Below, one piece after another: positions 1 to 12,090 of a stretch of DNA of 64,000 nt. Below the pieces are notes generated by a model. The model was not told the DNA's origin. It made no database searches and saw nothing but the letters and a program-made list of their open reading frames with translations. The stretch lies in assembly GCA_016648135.1 (NCBI GenBank), contig JADDOH010023666.1:174698-238697 (forward strand), written 5' to 3'. Origin of the DNA: Agrypnia vestita (lineage: Eukaryota > Arthropoda > Insecta > Trichoptera > Phryganeidae). The position numbers were made by a program, and so were the translations under genes. Each line of letters begins with the position of its first letter. Within the stretch, counting starts at the first letter, position 1.

Positions 1-597
1 TCTCTCGCAGTCACCATTCTCTCGGTATCCTTATCAACCTTGCCGTCCCTAGTAAATGCAGAAGTGAATTGATATAATTATAATAATAAATATATTTTTA
101 TTTATTAAAAATGCTCACCTAAGTGATTGTTGATTCAGGTAAAAGACGCATTCCACTTACCTGAAAAAATAAAAAACACAATGAATATTTAATATCAAAA
201 TCATAAATATAACGATCACGTGATATTTTGGTGAAAATTGTCAATTTTATAACAAAATTTTGACTGTAATACTGTTTTTAAATGTGTTATATTCATTTAA
301 AAATTTCTAATAATTTGAGAGATAACCAGAATACAATTTTTATTTACAAACATAAAACGAAAATTAAAAGCTTAATTTTGTAACCTATAAGAAATCAGAA
401 ATATTTTTTTTATTATACTTAATGAAATAAGATTTTTTGTTAAAATGTCTGACGACTGGTGCCAAAAAAATGGAAAAAATAATAATTCAATTTTGATGTA
501 CCTACATTTGTGCATCAATTTTATATAAATTTCAGATACCTTGATGTTACAAATAACAACATCAAGTTTATTTTATACTAGCCCTAGTATATATTTA

Positions 598-790
598 TAG
601 CTCCACGGAGAGGCGGCCATAGCAACATGCTTGAACGGTCGGTTCGGGTTCGAGGGCCCGGTGTTCAAGCCCCATCTCCGGCCGTTTAATTTTGTTTTTT
701 TAACCGTCAATTCAAACGAAATTACGGACGTTACGCAAAGTTACGGGGGCAGACCGACAGACAGACGGACGGACAAATAACGAAATTATT
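598..790 (+). repeat. tRNA-derived SINE-like sequence
   Basis: The first 85 bases resemble a tRNA. The ends CGGAGAG and ATCTCCG can pair over most of an acceptor stem, TAGCAACATGC sits where an A box would be, and GTTCAAGCCCC resembles a T arm/B box. It is followed by a GACAGACAGACGGACGG tail, a kind often seen in invertebrate dispersed repeats. Arm pairing is too poor for a working tRNA gene. The SINE assignment is an inference from this head-plus-tail shape, and no second copy was seen in the window. Confidence 0.4.
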
Positions 791-824
791 ATTTTTGATT
801 AAATAGCAGTTTTCTTTTCGGGTC

Positions 825-905
825 GCAATCCTAGGATTGGTTTGCAACAAGCACTTGCTTCCTCCACTCCTCTCTGTCACCTGCCAGCCTCTTCATTTCT
901 TCTTT
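825..905 (-). pseudogene. LINE ORF2 C-terminal tail fossil
   Basis: Read on the minus strand, about 25 codons give a peptide with KRLAGDREEWRKQ. This matches the short conserved end (A.DR..WR) of many insect non-LTR retrotransposon proteins. Nothing of the reverse transcriptase core is nearby, so this is a heavily 5'-truncated or eroded copy. The fragment is too short to name the clade. Confidence 0.4.
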
Positions 906-1959
906 TTTGCTACTTTGCTACTATTGCTACATAACAGAAATTTATTTTATAATAAAGTTAGTAAAATAAATTTAAAATAAAGTTGATTGTGCCCTTGCAC
1001 AATTTGCCAAATCTGAAGTAAAAGAAACTTAATCTCCAGTAATATCTGGAAAATTAAATAAATCTGCTCTCATTGAGACATCCTGTATGATCTGTAGATA
1101 TTGCATCGAGGGTGATATAATTGTCCGAGGGATGTGCAGAAAAATAAACGAAACATCGAAACCAGTCGTCGCCGAAGCCGCGACTGGGGGTGTAATTGTA
1201 AAGTTGTTAGGGGAAAGCGGTTAACGGCGATAATAAAGGAAGCAAAAATGAAACAGTTAACATAAATACAAGAAAGCTTCGCGGGCACAGTGCCCGAAAA
1301 TATATTTATGCTCCGGGCTGTATAATAAAAACGGAAATTAATTTACGAGACCTCCCCCCAGGCGATTGTCGCCCGCCAACTCGCGACGCCATACGGGATT
1401 GGATCGATTCTTAAACAGATTTCTTCATCGCACTTTGAATACACAAACGTCTGATTGTGTGGTTGTGTATAAAAAGTTTCGTGTTTATTTGTAGCGGGCG
1501 TGCTGACGAAACGCTTCCTGAAACCTCATTTCTGATGTGACGGAGGCCGCTGCGTTCCAGAATACAGCCTGCATTTTATTTACTTTTTCGGAATCAAACA
1601 GCTTATTCATGTTTTTAATAAAAAGTAAAAAAAAATATTCAATAATAAATTAAATATCTGTATAAAAAAAATAAAACATTAAACCAATGGCACGATTCCC
1701 TTAGAACCACGGACTAGAAAAAATGATAAAAAAAAATCAGAAGAATTTAAGTGAAAAGATTAGATAAATACAAAGATTAATATGTTTAGGGTAACGGTAA
1801 GGAGAAAAGAAGGAAAAATGGGATTGGTTTTAAAATCTGTGGTAGTACTAATAAAATATATATAACTATAGGGAAAAATATAATAATTCGAATTAATTTA
1901 AATAATTGAGGAATGAAAAACGTTAAGCTTCTTAAAATTTTGAGTTGAACTGTCTAAAA
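906..1959. other. Gene-free AT-rich stretch
   Basis: No supported gene. The ORF at 1070-1288 (minus) has no recognisable domain, and its composition is that of the surroundings. A somewhat GC-richer patch near 1340-1580 shows no motif that I recognise. Confidence 0.5.
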
Positions 1960-2115
1960 GCTGCTCTAATAAAGAAGTCTCATAGAGACGAAGCTATGCA
2001 TATTAGAAACGTGAATGGAATTCTTTTTATACGATGGCCCAGGGCTAACAAAATGTATAAGCTGGTTTAAACAACCACTCTATACAATGCAACGTTCAAC
2101 AATTACATCGTAAGA
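1960..2115 (-). repeat. Dispersed repeat R-A, copy 1
   Basis: Its reverse complement aligns over about 150 bases with 21650-21790. Shared blocks in the same order are TCTTACGATG, GTTGCATTGT, TTGTTAGCC, CACGTTT and AGCTTCGTCTCT. It has no open frame and no inverted ends. It is a transposon-derived repeat of unknown class, present here in the opposite orientation to copy 2. Confidence 0.55.
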
Positions 2116-3028
2116 ACATCCACACATGAATTTTTTTTAAAGTTGAATATTTGTTTCCAAGATGGAATAATTCATACATGTATTTGACGGGAATGTGCTA
2201 GAGGTATCTATGGTCTTTTCCAATGAATCAGTACACATAGATTTTTACAAATAGTAATGATACCTCTATATTTTAATGTGGAATATTAATCAATATTCTT
2301 CTAAATGCCTAAATGATATTCTTATCGAATTATAAAAATAGTTTGTTTTCAGAAGATGATTAGAAAATTCAGAATAATAATCGGTATTTAAATACCGTTA
2401 GTGATTCTTTATTTTAATATCAAAATTTCCACAAGTTTTTTCAATGAATAGTCATAGGTGTTTGCGTTTTCAGGTCACGAGTTAAATTGAGTTAAAATAA
2501 TTGGAAGTTTTATTGCGGTTACAGTCATCTAATCGAAAATCCCATAGTTTCAAGATAATGAGGTAATCTCAAAAGTCGAAAAGGAATTTCGTGATTATGT
2601 TCTTTCTTGTTTGGATTACTCATCTAGACTTAATCGATAATATAATAAAAGATTCACTGAAGTTGGCATAAAATTTATTCCGGCATATAGCTGTATTTTC
2701 CGTTGTATGAAAAAGAGCCTGTTTATGAATACTTATTAATTAATTACTTATTAATTACTTACTTATTAATATTCATGATACCAAATGGAAGTCGCGAGAA
2801 TCAAAAAAAAATATATTAATTGATTACATTCATAAAATATGGATAAAAATTAAAAATATATTTTTAAATTATTTTTCTTTACAGAATAGAGCTTACATGT
2901 AAATATAAACATGTACTTGTACTCTAATACAAATAAGCATAATTAATCAATATTCAACGGATCTTAAATTTTTGTTTTTGTATGTTTTTGATTTTCTTTA
3001 TTTTAAATGTATTATTTTATTTACGCTT

Positions 3029-3158
3029 CAACAGGCAATTCAACAATTACAGAAGCGAAACACATTACATAACACCCAGGCTTGAGAAAATCACATAGAT
3101 CAATTGTAACTTCACCGGGAATCGAACCGGAAATACTACCTACTAGACTACGAGCATT
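3029..3158 (-). repeat. tRNA-derived SINE family S2, copy 1
   Basis: The minus strand starts with a degraded tRNA-like head (CTCGTAGTCTAGTAGG, then the B box GGTTCGATTCC). It continues with a body that matches 27157-27311: ATCTATGTGATTT, then TGTTATGTAATGTGTTTC, then GCCTGTTG. The ordered match of head and body in two places supports a SINE family. This copy has lost several head bases. Confidence 0.6.
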
Positions 3159-3196
3159 TAAAATTCCATAATGAAGTAGGTATAAAAACCAACAAC

Positions 3197-3450
3197 AAAT
3201 GTATAATTCTCTATGTAAGAATGTACGTCAAGAACTATACCAGATGGCGCAAAAAATATGAGGTACAAAATAATAAAAAGGAAAATAATGCATAGTTCTC
3301 TATGAAATAATGTCCGGCACTAACGCTATCAGATGGAACAAAGAATTTTGTGGTGTAAAATAATAATTACGTATCAAAAGCATCAAAAAAGGAATAACTC
3401 TCTATACAACAATGTGATAACAATAACATCAGCGCTACAGCTTTAACTCG
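3197..3450 (+). repeat. Degenerate tandem repeat, about 100-bp unit
   Basis: Three diverged units follow each other. Each begins AATG(T/C)ATA(A/G)TTCTCTATG or similar, continues through ATCAGATGG(C/A)(G/A)C and ends in an AAAATAATAA run. The third is cut short. It is non-coding, with no transposon ends visible. Confidence 0.4.
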
Positions 3451-6400
3451 AAGCCGAAACATAAATATTATTGTAAAAGTACCTTTGACAGATTGTGGCT
3501 AGTTTAGACATATTTTCTTCCTTTTTTTATGCCTTGTGTCATTTCATTTAAATCTTCATTGCACTGTACGCTATTAGTTTTGAGATCGGGGTTTCATGCT
3601 AAATGGCAGTCCCATTATATTTTTTCCTATTGTATCTCGTTACGATTTGCATTGCTGATTTTCCAACAAATTCTGTCGAAATATTTTCAGCGTAGATTTT
3701 AATAATAAATACCACAACGTCGAAATGTACTATCTGTTTCTGACTAACTAACAATTACGCCGTTCACCGCAAGGGTAGGCAAGGGGGATATAATGCAATA
3801 CCAATTCTGGCACACCACTTTGCCTTATGCACTTACAAACATATTTTCATACGTGATCTTTGGTTGTTGAAGCTTTTAAAGTCATTCTGTTTAGTTATTT
3901 CAACATTACTGTGATCTGGGTATACCTATCGATTTTTTGAAGTCTTTATCAATATTATAACTTGATTTCTTAGGTAAAAATTTTTGTAGCAAAAATTTAC
4001 ACTCTTTTGAACCAAATTTTTATACGAATTAATTTTTTAAATATTTTATTTATGTAACTTTTACGATCCTCCTATGTTTTACAGTCAGAAATATTGAAAA
4101 AAATTCTAACATTCATGTCGCTTATCTTCTAAATTGTTGACCACCCAAAGTGGTAAAAATATTTACTACTCAAATTTTAATGAAGAAGATTATTTCAAAT
4201 TTTAGGCTAGCTGCTGCAAGTTACTAGCTACGAGATAACAGTATAACATAATACCTAAAGGTATTTCTTTAAAAAACTAGTAAGCTGGGTCCGAAACATA
4301 TATAAGTATGTACAAAAATAAGGTACCTACCTGTCTTCTTTCCGTTTTTGTGAATTCCTTCGTACTAGAGAAATGTGTATTTGTGTAGAGAAAAAAGGCA
4401 TTATGTACATATTGTACATATTACGAATGCGAACTAGAGGAAACGGTTACGGTCCAAGGGGCAGGTACTCGTTCAAAAAAACAAGAAATAAATGTCGGAG
4501 TAAACATAATATCACTACCCTTTTATTTCGCTATAAGTCTGGGGTGAAAATGAGGGATTTTCGCGCTGTGGTAGGGTTTCCTCGCTAACATAACTCGGCA
4601 GCGCTAGCTCGCCCTGTGCGCAGGGTTTTAGAAACTGTGTAAATGATTATTATCTCAAATCGTGAAAAAATGTTAATTTAATTGAAAAAAAAGTTTAAAC
4701 AGTCAATGATTTACATATTAAGAATTAAAAAAATTAAAAACCACCGCTCGTCGAATGAGTCAGGTACGTTTATTTTTATTTTCAATAAACTAAACTTTAG
4801 ACTACACACGATGGGTTATTTTAACGCTACTATTGATTCGAGTGGAGCAGTCTCTCGTCATCAAGTGTGTTTTCAACCTATTCGTATAAACACACGAGAC
4901 ATGGGAATATTAACAGTATTGGTGAAGTGTTAAGGAACGTGAGTTTCTTTTTCTTTCATAAGTATATTATGCTAATTAAAACGTGCTTATAGGTATTACA
5001 AAGTATGAATGTTTGAAAATCAATATAATCAGTATGCACTACAGAGTAAATCGCGAAGTAACGAACTTATAGCAATTATGAAAAATTAATTCGCTCTCAT
5101 AAAATGATAAAAACATTGCAAAAATTGAAAATATATTGCATATATTTAAAAACTTCATTTTGCATATCTCCATAACTAAATCCGTCACGTTTCTTGAACA
5201 TTTTCGACTCCACCTGTAAAGTTTTTGCTGCTGGTTATGATACACCCTGTATAATAATGACTATGCGTGTAAAATATAACAAAAAAGTATATTGGCTGTC
5301 TGAAATTTCTAAAGATCCCATTATACTCGCAGGTGGCGATCTAAGAACAGCTTTTTATATTTGTTTCCTTTTTAGTATGCTTTCTGTCCTATTATAAGAA
5401 AAAATTAATACCCTATAAATTATGTACCTACTTAACTACCCACGAAAATTTACGCTTTGAACTAACTCCGATACCTACGTCTTTTTCTTTGAAATTTGAT
5501 ACGGTCTTGAAATTTGCCCAAATGCCCAAAAAATAGAAATAAGAAAAATAATAATATAAAGTGGAAAACAAATGTATAGCAGTAGCACAATACTCAGAAT
5601 TATATATATAAATAGATACAGGTCACACTATTCATTTCAGGGGGGGTGGCATGTTGTTTAAGCCCAACAGTTCAGAGCCAAGTAAATATATACGAGTATA
5701 CATAGTATATATATATATTTATATCGTCCAGTTTTGATCAGGACTCAAAATAAGAGGCCCTTGAGAATGAGCAGTGTTATCTTTCGAAACTACGGGAGTT
5801 TAAAAGTCCTTTTCAGGACTATTTGACCGGGTTCCCCGGAAAATAAGTCGGCATCATCTTTCACCCCGCAAAAATCTTAAATATAATATATTATTATATA
5901 TATATATATAATATAATATATATATATATATCGAAACAGATAATAGCGCAAGTTTAGAAAAGCAAAAATATAATAAAAAATTTACATAACACTTAGTTAT
6001 ATAATCCCATCAACAACTGAAATACAATCCACTTATTTATGTCCGATCTGACGATACGCCTATTGTTTCAAATATCGGTATTTTTTTATAAAAAAATGCT
6101 TTTATTTGTCTTGACGTTAACGCGAACCTTCATCATCTTCAAATACTATAAACAAGTATAGATCACAAGCGTAAAATATTTTTGCAATGATCAGATTTCA
6201 TAATAATGTTATAAATAAAATTTATTGTAACGAATTTTAAAAAACCCGAGTTTTTTTTAGTTTTTTTAAATATCTGCCATGAAAGATTCGGAATCACTAG
6301 CTATGTTACAGTAACTTGCTACTACGTAGAAATATTTGGAATCAGTAAGTCGCATTAACTTTAACTTAACTACCATCATGAAATCATCATTATTAATTTT

Positions 6401-7535
6401 TTATATCATTAGATTGATTACTGTGTAAAATAATCATGCAAATTAAATCAATTGCAAAACAAATAAGTACGTAGCGTTATGCTAATAATCTTGAATTTAT
6501 ACAAATATATTCAAGATACGTATAAATTCAAGATTTTTATTAGATTTTCTATTCCCGGATAATGTATTTAATGTATTCACATGGCAAAGTTCTTTAGGCT
6601 CACGAAAGTCGTTAAATAAATTACCTTAGTGATAATACAAACCACAGAGTTTTTTGGTTGGACTTCAACCATTCAACGATAGAGAGATGATTTAGTGATG
6701 CTAAACATGATTGTTAAATGGCTCGCGTGGTGTCTTAATATAACACAAAATTAACCTATGAACTTTGCAGGGCGATTTGTAACTGAAGACCTAAATTCTA
6801 TCACTTCCCGTGGCGGAAATGTTGTAAAAGTTACAAAAGTTTGCAAACAACGGACAAGCTGACAAAATTCATGTAAGCAAAATGTCCGTACAACAAATCC
6901 TTCAGAAAAACTCTTAAAATAGAATAAAATTGTTATCGCCGAATGACTTTAGTTATACACGGATACTTTGAGCGTTTTCTGAATTTTCAGTATTTGATCC
7001 AAAATCGTTGGTTCGACGTTCGATCTGCGTTTTACCCATACGAATATAACAAATAATATACAGGAGAGCTTATTAATAAATTCAAAATACAAAGATGATT
7101 ATAAATATTTATTTAGTTTTTATTTTCTCTTTTTCTCATTGAATCAGGTTTCATGCCTACTGCACGCATCGGGGGCATTACTTAGTTGTATTGATTCCAA
7201 TTTGAAAAAAACATTAAAATCTCGAAAAATCCAAAATTATACTATAATTATTAATTTTTTTAAACGCAAATTTGTTCAAAAAATCATTTCTATCGTCGCC
7301 ACGAGTCTGCCTGCAAAGTTTCAGCTCGTTTGGATCACGGAAAAAGGGTTAAAAATCGATCCAAAAATAAACCGCAGTCACTACGAGTTAAAAGAAAGAG
7401 AGTAAAAAAATAACATAAATACTGAATAAAACAACAACATGGCAAAACACGCAATATTTATTAATTACAAAGATAATTTTAAATATTTGAAATTACAATT
7501 TATCGTTAATATTTCGTTGAAAATCATTTTAATTT
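3451..7535. other. Gene-free AT-rich stretch with microsatellites
   Basis: No gene is supported. Dinucleotide TA runs occur near 5700-5725 and 5880-5935. The segment ending in TGATACACCCTGTATA (about 5040-5256) resembles the end of a transposon, but no partner end was found. Around 7290-7360 there is TTTCAGCTCGTTTGGATCACGG in two adjoining pieces, wording often seen in dispersed insect repeats. The short ORFs at 4373-5397 and 7139-7405 show no domain. Confidence 0.4.
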
Positions 7536-7720
7536 AATAACTTGCTCAATCCTCCGAGGCATGAAGTCCACCAAACTTCGTAAATCTTAAAGTGTGATTT
7601 GGAACCTGGCTCGAATAATTACTTAAATTTATAATCTTTTATTGCTGGTGTTGCGACGAGGAACCAGATTAATTGACCAGAGATTTTTGATGGTAGTCAA
7701 GTCATTGTACTTTTAGTGTC
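7536..7720 (-). pseudogene. Tc1-like transposase fossil
   Basis: The minus strand reads DLTTIKNLWSI near 7705-7675, matching the Tc1 motif around the third catalytic acidic region (DLNPIENLW). Then, after frameshifts, LVDFMPRRIEQVI appears near 7575-7537, which matches the usual Tc1 transposase C-terminus. The order and spacing fit the last 70 or so residues of a Tc1-family enzyme. Frameshifts and stops between the blocks show it is dead. The sequence up to about 8055 may belong to the same element, but I could not place it. Confidence 0.6.
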
Positions 7721-8615
7721 CTTGTAGCGTTGTCAAATCTAGATTTGGTACCTTTCCCATCCAATATTTTGCGATTTATTCGTATATATAGCCTTCTTCA
7801 CGAAGCTTACCACCTCTGCTTCATCGTTTTAGCGTCGTAAGAGCCAATTGCACTAATATGAAAACCAAAAACACTCTGACAGCACTTCAACATGCGCAAA
7901 AAGCAATTGCTGACAAACACAATTGCCAAACTAATCATTTTGCATCTGAAAGTATCCTGATTGAAGCATGTGACGACTTTATTGTTCTGTGATTGGTTGA
8001 GTCTTAACATGTTACAAACTCCAAAACATTGTATCTGAAATCTCGTTGTTTTCAAAGCATTTGTTTAAATTATTGTAAAAATAGTATTTAGTCTTTTTTA
8101 TCATTGTGTGGCAGGTTTATTAAAATAATGTAGCACAAGAAATATGGAAAAAAAGATTTAGGGGTTGCAAAGTAAAAATGTTGTTTTTTTATAAGTCAAG
8201 CAGCAAATTATAAGAAATTTCGGAATGTGTCCACACTGTATGTGTGTACCTACTGCTTTTTATATCGGAAAAACAGAATTGAAGTGTCTTATTCATGGTT
8301 ACTCGAAAGAATTTTCGAAAAATTAATGAGAAAATGTTTCAACTTTTTAAAAAGATTTTCGACTATCTATTTCACTTGTATATTTTACTTGGTCCGGAAT
8401 TAGATAATTTAGACTCAAAATAAGTAAACCTATAAAACTGACCGAAGTGTCATAAATAACCAACTGAATTTAACTACTATTCCTATCCTAAAAATGTTTC
8501 CAATAATTTCGGATCATTCATGAAATTCTATATTTTTTAGACTTGTTTTTTTTTATTAAAAACCTGGAAAGAAATTTAATAATCTATGAGTACGTATGTT
8601 TTTGTTTTCATTGCA

Positions 8616-8720
8616 CTGATGAAGGAAAAATATTTTTCCGAAACTGGTGGCTTTAATATTTATGAAACTTATTTGCTTAAAAATAAAGTTAATACACAAA
8701 TATAGATAAATGTATATCTA
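8616..8720 (+). repeat. Penelope-type tail with hammerhead-like motif
   Basis: CTGATGA is followed by a hairpin GGAAAAA-TA-TTTTTCC type stem and then GAAAC. This is the order of the hammerhead ribozyme core: CUGAUGA, stem II, GAAA. It continues into ATAAAGTTAATA, as in other copies in this window. Such motifs are known from Penelope-like elements. Upstream text at 8500-8545 matches 44690-44745, so the tail belongs to a longer dispersed element. Ribozyme activity is not shown. Confidence 0.45.
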
Positions 8721-8740
8721 ATATTTTTACATAAAAAGAT

Positions 8741-8826
8741 AATAATATAATTAGCGTTACAGAATTATCGTTAAGTTTTAAATGTAAGCTCGAAATCGAC
8801 TTGTGACACGAAAATATGAATATGAA
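8741..8826 (+). repeat. Direct repeat flanking LINE, left copy
   Basis: TTAGCGTTACA, TTTAAATGTAAGC, GAAATC and GAAAATATGAAT occur in this order here and again at 12015-12086, on the far side of the LINE. Identity is roughly 75-80 percent by eye. That is too diverged to be a recent target-site duplication. Confidence 0.5.
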
Positions 8827-9029
8827 ACTTACGTAGGTAGTAAAAAGCAAAGTCAATTTATGTACATTTATCTAATATATATTTTTTTTTAATTTCCAAA
8901 TTGTCTCGTGTAACTTTATGAAAGGCAATTTTAAAAAATATTTTAAAAAATGACAATTTTATTCAATTCCACTATTATTTTGTAGAACAAATAGTGAATG
9001 TAAACAAAGTTATCATTTTTTCATCTCAT

Positions 9030-11775
9030 CTCAGTGAACTGTAGATCTGTCCGCAGTTCGGAAAAATTCATATATGACCTGTGTGACTCACATGACGTTG
9101 TCTTAATTCAGGAAACGTGGCTACTCCCTACGGACATAGAATTCCTATCTTATATACATCCCGATTTCAACAGCTTGGGTACCTCTGCCGTCAATACATC
9201 CATGGGTCCGATGCTCGGCAGGCCGCACGGAGGAGTGGGGGTGCTGTATAGACAAAGTCTCAGGGCTGCCACTATCCCATTGAATAGCTGTCGAATGGCG
9301 GGTATTGAAGTGAAACTAACTTCAGAAACATTGTGCATCTTCACCTTGTACATGCCAACTTGCACTGCAGATCATTTCGAGGAATATGCCAACTGTCTCG
9401 CCACCTTGCAAGCAATATCGACGAAAAGGATTACACCAACTCCATCATTATCGGAGATTTCAACGCAAATCCCGACTCTCTCTTTGGAACAGAACTGAAA
9501 TCTTTTTGTCAAGAGTACGAGTATATATGTGCCGATACCGAAATATTACCAGAAGACTCTTATACGTATATCAGCGACGCGCATCATACAACCAGATGGT
9601 TAGACCATTGTCTAGTGACAAAAAATTTATTCAAGCAGATATTAGATATGAAAATACACTACGACGTAGACTGGACAGATCATCGGCCTCTCGAGTTGAT
9701 CCTACAGACAGACGGAATACCAACAACCGAAGTACTTACAAGCAAGAAAACTGACCGAGCAATATGGAAACCAAAAGGTGCATGCGATATCAAAAGGTAT
9801 AACACTGCTTCACAAGTATTACTACAAATGATTCAAGAAGAGGCTATATGGAATGAGAGAAGCGACAACCCTGCAAGTGCGAATACTGACGCGCTCTACA
9901 CACGAATAGTAGACGCACTTCGAAATGCCGCGATCTCAACATTTGACAATCGTAAACATAGCTCGAAACGATATAAACAAATATGCGGATGGAATGATTT
10001 TGTTGCACAAAAATATGCGGAATCCAGATACGCGATGTTGATTTGGATCGAAAATGGCAGACCACTCGTAGGCCCCATCGCAGAGGAAAGAAAATTAAAG
10101 CGTGCAGCGTTTAAACTGGCCCTGAAAAAATGTCAGAAGGAAGCAGAGCAAATACAGATGGATAAAATAGCTAGGGACCTAGATAATCGTGACTTCAGAC
10201 AGTTTTGGAATAAATCGAATAAAAATTGCAATATGCGGTGTAAAATTCCAAGTAACATAAATGGAGAAACGAATCCCAAAGCAATCGCAAACATTTTCGC
10301 AGACCATTTTACCACCCTAACTCCGACCTCTCTGATCTCCTCGAGTGGACCGCCAATTAATCCAACAACAACTGAAGGTAATGGACTTTCGATTACTGTG
10401 AACATGGTCAATACCGCCCTGAAACATATGAAAGCTGGTAAATCGGCAGGCCACGACGGACTAAGCATTGAACATGTCAAACACGCGGGAGGACCAATTT
10501 TACAGCTCCTGGCGAGGTTGTTTACTGGCATTATAAAGAATGGGCAATTACCGAGTAATATGACGAGGACCATAATTACACCCATTCTTAAATCCAAATT
10601 ATCGGACTCAACCTCCCACGAGAGCTACAGACCAAACTCGATTGCCACAACCATCGCGAGATTATTCGAACGCGTGCTGCTAGATCAGGTCGAATCCAGC
10701 ATGGAAACTAACGACAACCAGATGGGTTTCAAAAAACAGACCTCTACCGACGCTGCAATATTTACTGTAAAACGGACACTGGAGTACTACAGAAACAAAA
10801 AGACTACTTCATACGCATGTTTCCTAGACTTGAGCAAGGCTTTCGACAGAGTTTCTCACCCTTTACTTTGGGCAAAACTCAGGGAAAAAGGCATACCATC
10901 GGAGGTAATACGTATCCTTGACTCGTGGCACAGACAACAGGAAAACCAAGTAAGGTGGAGAGACAGTCTTTCCGAACCTGTTCACATGACGAACGGCGTC
11001 AGACAGGGAGGGTGCATGTCCCCAATACTGTTCAACCTTTATATGGACGAACTCACTCAAAGGCTAAACAACGCGGGGGTAGGCTGTCACATCGGAGGCC
11101 AGTGTCTTAACAACATCAGTTATGCTGACGATATGGTACTGATGGCACCGTCTATAAGAGGACTACGCATTCTTCTAAAGATCTGTGAAGTGTTTGCTGA
11201 AGAAACAAACATGCTCTATAACCCTAATAAAACAGCACTGTTGGTTATAAAGTATGGTCAGGGCCCAACAAGTATTCCTCCAGTTACTCTGAACGGTGTG
11301 GTCCTGAAGGTGACCGAAAGAACAAAATATCTAGGACACATAATTACAAATAATCTAATGGACGACGACGATATTGACAGGCAAAGACGAGCTCTCAGTG
11401 TGAAAGCGAATATGCTGTGTAGAAGGTTTCGTCTTTGTAGCACCGCTGTAAAAAGAACGCTCTTCCTTGCCTTCTGTGCAACATTATATACATGTGAACT
11501 CTGGACAAATTATAAAAAGAGCAGCATAGAAAGACTTCGCATACAATATAACAACGCCTTTCGTATGATGTTTGGCCTTCCCAGATATTGCAGCGCTTCC
11601 GGTATGTTCACTGAGGGGCGTGTTCCCAACTTTGCAGCCCTCTTAAGATCCAGGGTGGCAGGGATGAGGGAAAGGATATACAGCTCCGGAAATATCCTTA
11701 TCCTGGAAGCCCGTCTTACTCCAGAATCCAGCATCGATGCACACTGGAGAAAGATACTGGCCCCGCATAATTGAC
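9030..11775 (+). mobile_element. 5'-truncated LINE, endonuclease plus reverse transcriptase ORF2
   Basis: This is the ORF2 of a non-LTR retrotransposon, which makes target-primed cDNA copies. It starts inside the apurinic-type endonuclease (NCRSV, then VVLIQETWL). The frame shifts near 9418 and continues in a long frame to the stop at 11774. There I see GDFNANP, RWLDHCL and DHRPL (endonuclease), AGKSAGHDG and YRPNSIAT (reverse transcriptase fingers), DLSKAFD, VRQGGCMSPILFN and the catalytic SYADDM near residue 597 of that frame, then a C-terminal extension. The start ATG at 9034 is internal to the domain, so the original ORF1 and 5' end are missing. The style fits the CR1/Jockey group; the clade is uncertain. 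One frameshift and the truncation make it inactive, yet the remaining frame is open for over 800 codons, so the insertion is fairly young. Confidence 0.85.
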
Positions 11776-11998
11776 TTGCCATCGCTCGCTAAAGCCGATA
11801 TTTTACCGTATATTTCTTTTGATTACTTTTAATACTTCTCTTCTATTTTATATGTTCTTCTTCTATTTTACTATTTCTCTTTTGTTTTATATTATATTTT
11901 TAATGTGTGTATTTTCTTTTATATGGAATGTGTGGGATTGCACGAACCTCCCCACATTCTGGAATAAAGCTATATTTATTTATTTATTTATATTTGTG
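11776..11998 (+). repeat. LINE 3' UTR with TTTA tail
   Basis: This segment follows the reverse transcriptase stop directly. It ends in GGAATAAAGCTATATTTA followed by several TTTA units, the kind of short tandem tail that CR1/Jockey-group elements carry. AATAAA lies just before the tail. It marks the 3' end of the LINE insertion. Confidence 0.6.
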
Positions 11999-12003
11999 CT
12001 TAA

Positions 12004-12090
12004 ATAAATAATAAAATAATTAGCGTTACATTTTTAATCCGTTTAAATGTAAGCGAAATCTCTTTATGACATGAAAATATGAATGGCTGC
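12004..12090 (+). repeat. Direct repeat flanking LINE, right copy
   Basis: This is the counterpart of the repeat at 8741-8826, with the same block order. It begins a few bases after the LINE tail. Confidence 0.5.
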
